Made by a program: the position numbers and the translations under genes. The notes under the pieces were generated by a model that searched no databases, had not been told where the DNA came from, and saw only the letters and a list, made by a program, of their open reading frames with translations. Of a stretch of 15,688 nucleotides of DNA, positions 15,631-15,688 are shown one piece after another. Source of the DNA: Candidatus Intestinimonas stercorigallinarum (GTDB taxonomy: Bacteria; Bacillota; Clostridia; Oscillospirales; Oscillospiraceae). The DNA is taken from assembly GCA_019115345.1 (NCBI GenBank), contig DXDV01000312.1:1-15688 (forward strand), in the 5' to 3' direction. Position 1 is the stretch's first letter; the number at the start of each line of letters is the position of its first letter.

Positions 15631-15688
15631 GGACTCCACTCCTTCATTATTTTTCATCGTATCTGTCAGGAAAAACATATTTGATATA
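15631..15688 (-). other. Incomplete upstream region of guaB
   Basis: Only 58 bases of the guaB leader are in the window. It is AT-rich and carries the ribosome site. TATATC near the edge could be part of a -10 box, but any -35 would lie outside. No purine riboswitch can be recognised in what is visible. Confidence 0.3.

Noticed and set aside
15631..15678. A 16-residue N-terminal extension of IMP dehydrogenase
   Set aside because: The ribosome site lies between this upstream ATG and the ATG at 15630, and the added residues do not resemble the family.
14206..15684. A 492-codon open frame on the plus strand across the whole of guaB
   Set aside because: It mirrors guaB codon by codon; GC-rich third positions remove stops from the opposite frame. 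Its translation is low-complexity (rich in G, A, D, H, L), with no recognised domain. guaB is complete with all catalytic residues.

Overview
This window looks like a stretch of ordinary, GC-rich chromosome from a Gram-positive anaerobe of the class Clostridia. An Oscillospiraceae (Flavonifractor/Pseudoflavonifractor-like) host is my best guess. That rests on the dgt-dnaG-rpoD order, an AddAB-type recombination nuclease instead of RecBCD, strong AGGAGG-type ribosome sites, and GC-rich codon use; no taxonomic search was possible. All eleven genes lie on the minus strand, so transcription runs from high to low coordinates. I see no tRNA, rRNA, CRISPR array, insertion sequence, phage gene or sign of recent transfer.

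In the order of transcription: guaB (IMP dehydrogenase, GTP synthesis) comes first and ends in a strong intrinsic terminator. Next comes a short unrecognised coiled-coil protein (84 aa), then addB and addA, the two subunits of the double-strand-break end-processing helicase-nuclease. After addA there is a clear sigma-A promoter and a short structured leader for rpmE (ribosomal protein L31, zinc-binding form), closed by a second intrinsic terminator. The remaining genes are closely spaced: a flavin reductase-family protein, hflX (ribosome-associated GTPase), a YigZ/IMPACT-family protein, dgt (dNTP triphosphohydrolase), dnaG (primase) and rpoD (housekeeping sigma factor). rpoD is cut off by the left edge of the window before sigma region 4.

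Functionally this is an information-processing neighbourhood: nucleotide supply (guaB, dgt), replication priming (dnaG), break repair (addAB), transcription initiation (rpoD) and ribosome maintenance (rpmE, hflX). Gene junctions are tight. The rpoD ribosome-binding site is formed by the last two codons of dnaG, and the yigZ site overlaps the hflX stop codon.

I did not find a clearly new system. The observations most worth a second look are the uncharacterised coiled-coil gene placed directly before addBA, an internal repeat inside the sigma factor between regions 1.2 and 2.1, and the structured leader of rpmE.
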